Source of the DNA: Chitinispirillaceae bacterium
Lineage (GTDB): Bacteria; Fibrobacterota; Chitinivibrionia; Chitinivibrionales; Chitinispirillaceae
DNA length: 6,357 nt
Reading direction: 5' to 3'
NCBI GenBank assembly: GCA_016932075.1
Contig: JAFGDP010000049.1
Location: forward strand, 1 to 6,357
Shown: positions 5,341 to 6,357 of the stretch, in pieces
Layout of the letters: each line of letters opens with the position of its first letter
Numbering within the stretch: the first letter of the stretch is position 1
Translations under genes and position numbers: made by a program
The notes under the pieces: model-generated
Told to the model about the DNA's origin: nothing
The model's database searches: none
Seen by the model: only the letters and a program-made list of their open reading frames with translations

Positions 5341-5370
5341 TTGTACCTTAAGCAGTACTATTTTTATAAA
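5341..5370 (+). promoter_or_regulatory. candidate sigma70-type promoter for the BrkB-like gene
   Basis: TTGTAC (5341-5346) and TATAAA (5365-5370) are separated by 18 bases in an AT-rich pocket. The -10 matches 5 of 6 consensus bases and the -35 only 3 of 6. Transcription would start about 80 bases before the ATG at 5460. It lies after the hairpin that follows the peptidase gene, consistent with separate transcription. Confidence 0.3.
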
Positions 5371-5459
5371 GCATGATGATTGAATGTGCTGTAGAATAGT
5401 AGGACTAGGCCATTTCCGAACGTACGATTTCCGACAACCACCATAGGTCTGAAATTACC

Positions 5460-6357
5460 ATGCACCTCTTTTCAAAACGATTCTGGTACAGCTTCTGGTA
5501 CGATCCCCGCGATGCGGTCGATTCGCTGAAACGGCAGAACAACTGGTTCGCCTACCAGGCCGTCAAAGCAACGGTATTCCTGCGTATCGTGTTCGCTGAA
5601 TATATGTTGAACCACTGCATGACGCGGTCGTCGGCGCTCGCCTACGCATTGCTTCTGACGCTTGTGCCGCTCGTGGTGACCGGCGCGCTCATGCTCGCGG
5701 GCCTCATTGACGTCCAGCCCGAGCAGGTTGAGGAGCTTCTGGGCACCCTGCTGCCGTTCGCGCCGGACACGGTGCTCAATTACATCTCCCAGTTCTATGT
5801 GAATGCCCGCACCCTGCGCGGTCCGGGCATCGTGATCCTGATCGTCGTTGCCATCGGCCTGTTCGGGGCGGCCGAGGAGTCGTTCAACACCATCTGGAAA
5901 GTCACCCGGCCGCGCTCGTTCTTTTCGCGCCTCCGTTCGTTTACCATGGTCATGGTGTACAGTCCCATTCTCTTTTCCCTGTCGTTTTTCATCCGGCACA
6001 GCAAGTGGCTCGAGCCTGCGTCGGACTTCTTTTTTCTGCTCGACGCGTTGCCGTTTTTCCTCATGGCCCTGGCGTTCACCACGCTTATCTGGTTCCTGCC
6101 CAACACCAGGGTGCGGCTTGCCTCAGCGCTTCTGGGCGGCCTTGCCGCGGGCATCCTGATCGAGCTCGAGCGCCTCGGGTTCGGCATGTATGTGAGGATG
6201 TCGATGCAAATGCATACCATCTACGGCACCTTCGGCATCCTTCTCCTGTTTCTTATTTCAATCTATGTGGTATGGCTATTGGTCTTGCTTGGAACCGAGG
6301 TGGCCTATGTGCACCAGAATTTCAGGGCGCTCCTGCGGGCGCAGAAGCGGTGGGACC
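5460..6357 (+). CDS. YihY/virulence factor BrkB family membrane protein (3' end outside window)
   Basis: A frame from ATG 5460 stays open to the window edge and gives 299 residues of an inner-membrane protein. Hydrophobic segments lie at about 58-82, 123-140, 160-178, 194-213, 220-236 and 255-281, matching the six-helix core of the YihY/BrkB family. Family-like motifs are SSALAYALLLTLVPL in the first helix, FGAAEESFNTIWKV after the second, and YGTFGILLLF leading to LVLLGTEVAYVHQN in the last. Members were once called ribonuclease BN, an assignment now regarded as wrong; BrkB was linked to serum resistance in Bordetella, and the molecular function is unsettled. The core is complete; the missing end could be a short tail or a longer cytoplasmic extension. 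The ribosome binding site is weak (AGG, 12 bases upstream). Codons are strongly GC-ending, more than in the peptidase gene. Start choice is moderately certain. Confidence 0.9.
   Translation, partial: MHLFSKRFWYSFWYDPRDAVDSLKRQNNWFAYQAVKATVFLRIVFAEYMLNHCMTRSSALAYALLLTLVPLVVTGALMLAGLIDVQPEQVEELLGTLLPFAPDTVLNYISQFYVNARTLRGPGIVILIVVAIGLFGAAEESFNTIWKVTRPRSFFSRLRSFTMVMVYSPILFSLSFFIRHSKWLEPASDFFFLLDALPFFLMALAFTTLIWFLPNTRVRLASALLGGLAAGILIELERLGFGMYVRMSMQMHTIYGTFGILLLFLISIYVVWLLVLLGTEVAYVHQNFRALLRAQKRWD

Noticed and set aside
5472..6220. Minus-strand frames opposite the BrkB-like gene
   Set aside because: The plus strand encodes clear YihY/BrkB motifs throughout. The minus-strand products are low-complexity Arg/Glu/His-rich shadows.

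Overview
This 6.36 kb window looks like a bacterial chromosome segment, probably from the FCB group (Bacteroidota, Fibrobacterota and relatives). The evidence is one large secreted C25 (gingipain-type) cysteine peptidase. It has a signal peptide, a C25 propeptide, the C25 Ig-like domain and a C-terminal FlgD-like/type IX-style beta domain, an architecture typical of that group. The lineage call is an inference from this one gene.

Layout, left to right. Positions 1-164 hold the GC-rich 3' end of an unrecognised plus-strand gene. About 165-394 is intergenic, with a weak hairpin and a possible decayed minus-strand coding fragment. Positions 395-893 form a strikingly AT-rich island: a chimeric toxin-antitoxin remnant (an antitoxin C-terminus joined in frame to a toxin C-terminus) followed by an intact small antitoxin-like gene with a strong ribosome binding site. 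A 6-bp direct repeat (ACGCGC) brackets the island. About 894-1828 contains no gene I can defend as intact. On its minus strand, however, it carries several protein-like pieces broken by frameshifts and stops, including a textbook signal peptide behind a consensus Shine-Dalgarno. I read it as a graveyard of decayed genes.

The main gene, 1829-5194 (+), encodes the 1121-residue gingipain-like peptidase. Its catalytic His437/Cys470 pair has the same 33-residue spacing as RgpB, the S1-pocket Asp appears kept (Asp389), and the position of RgpB Glu152 appears to be Gln. Towards the C-terminus a lamin-tail-like domain appears to be inserted inside an Ig/BACON-like domain. After a 265-bp gap with a hairpin and a plausible promoter, 5460 to the window end encodes most of a YihY/BrkB-family inner-membrane protein, cut by the window edge.

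The peptidase and the BrkB protein are not an obvious functional unit. They are same-strand neighbours, each probably transcribed from its own promoter. No rRNA, tRNA, CRISPR array, transposase or riboswitch was seen.
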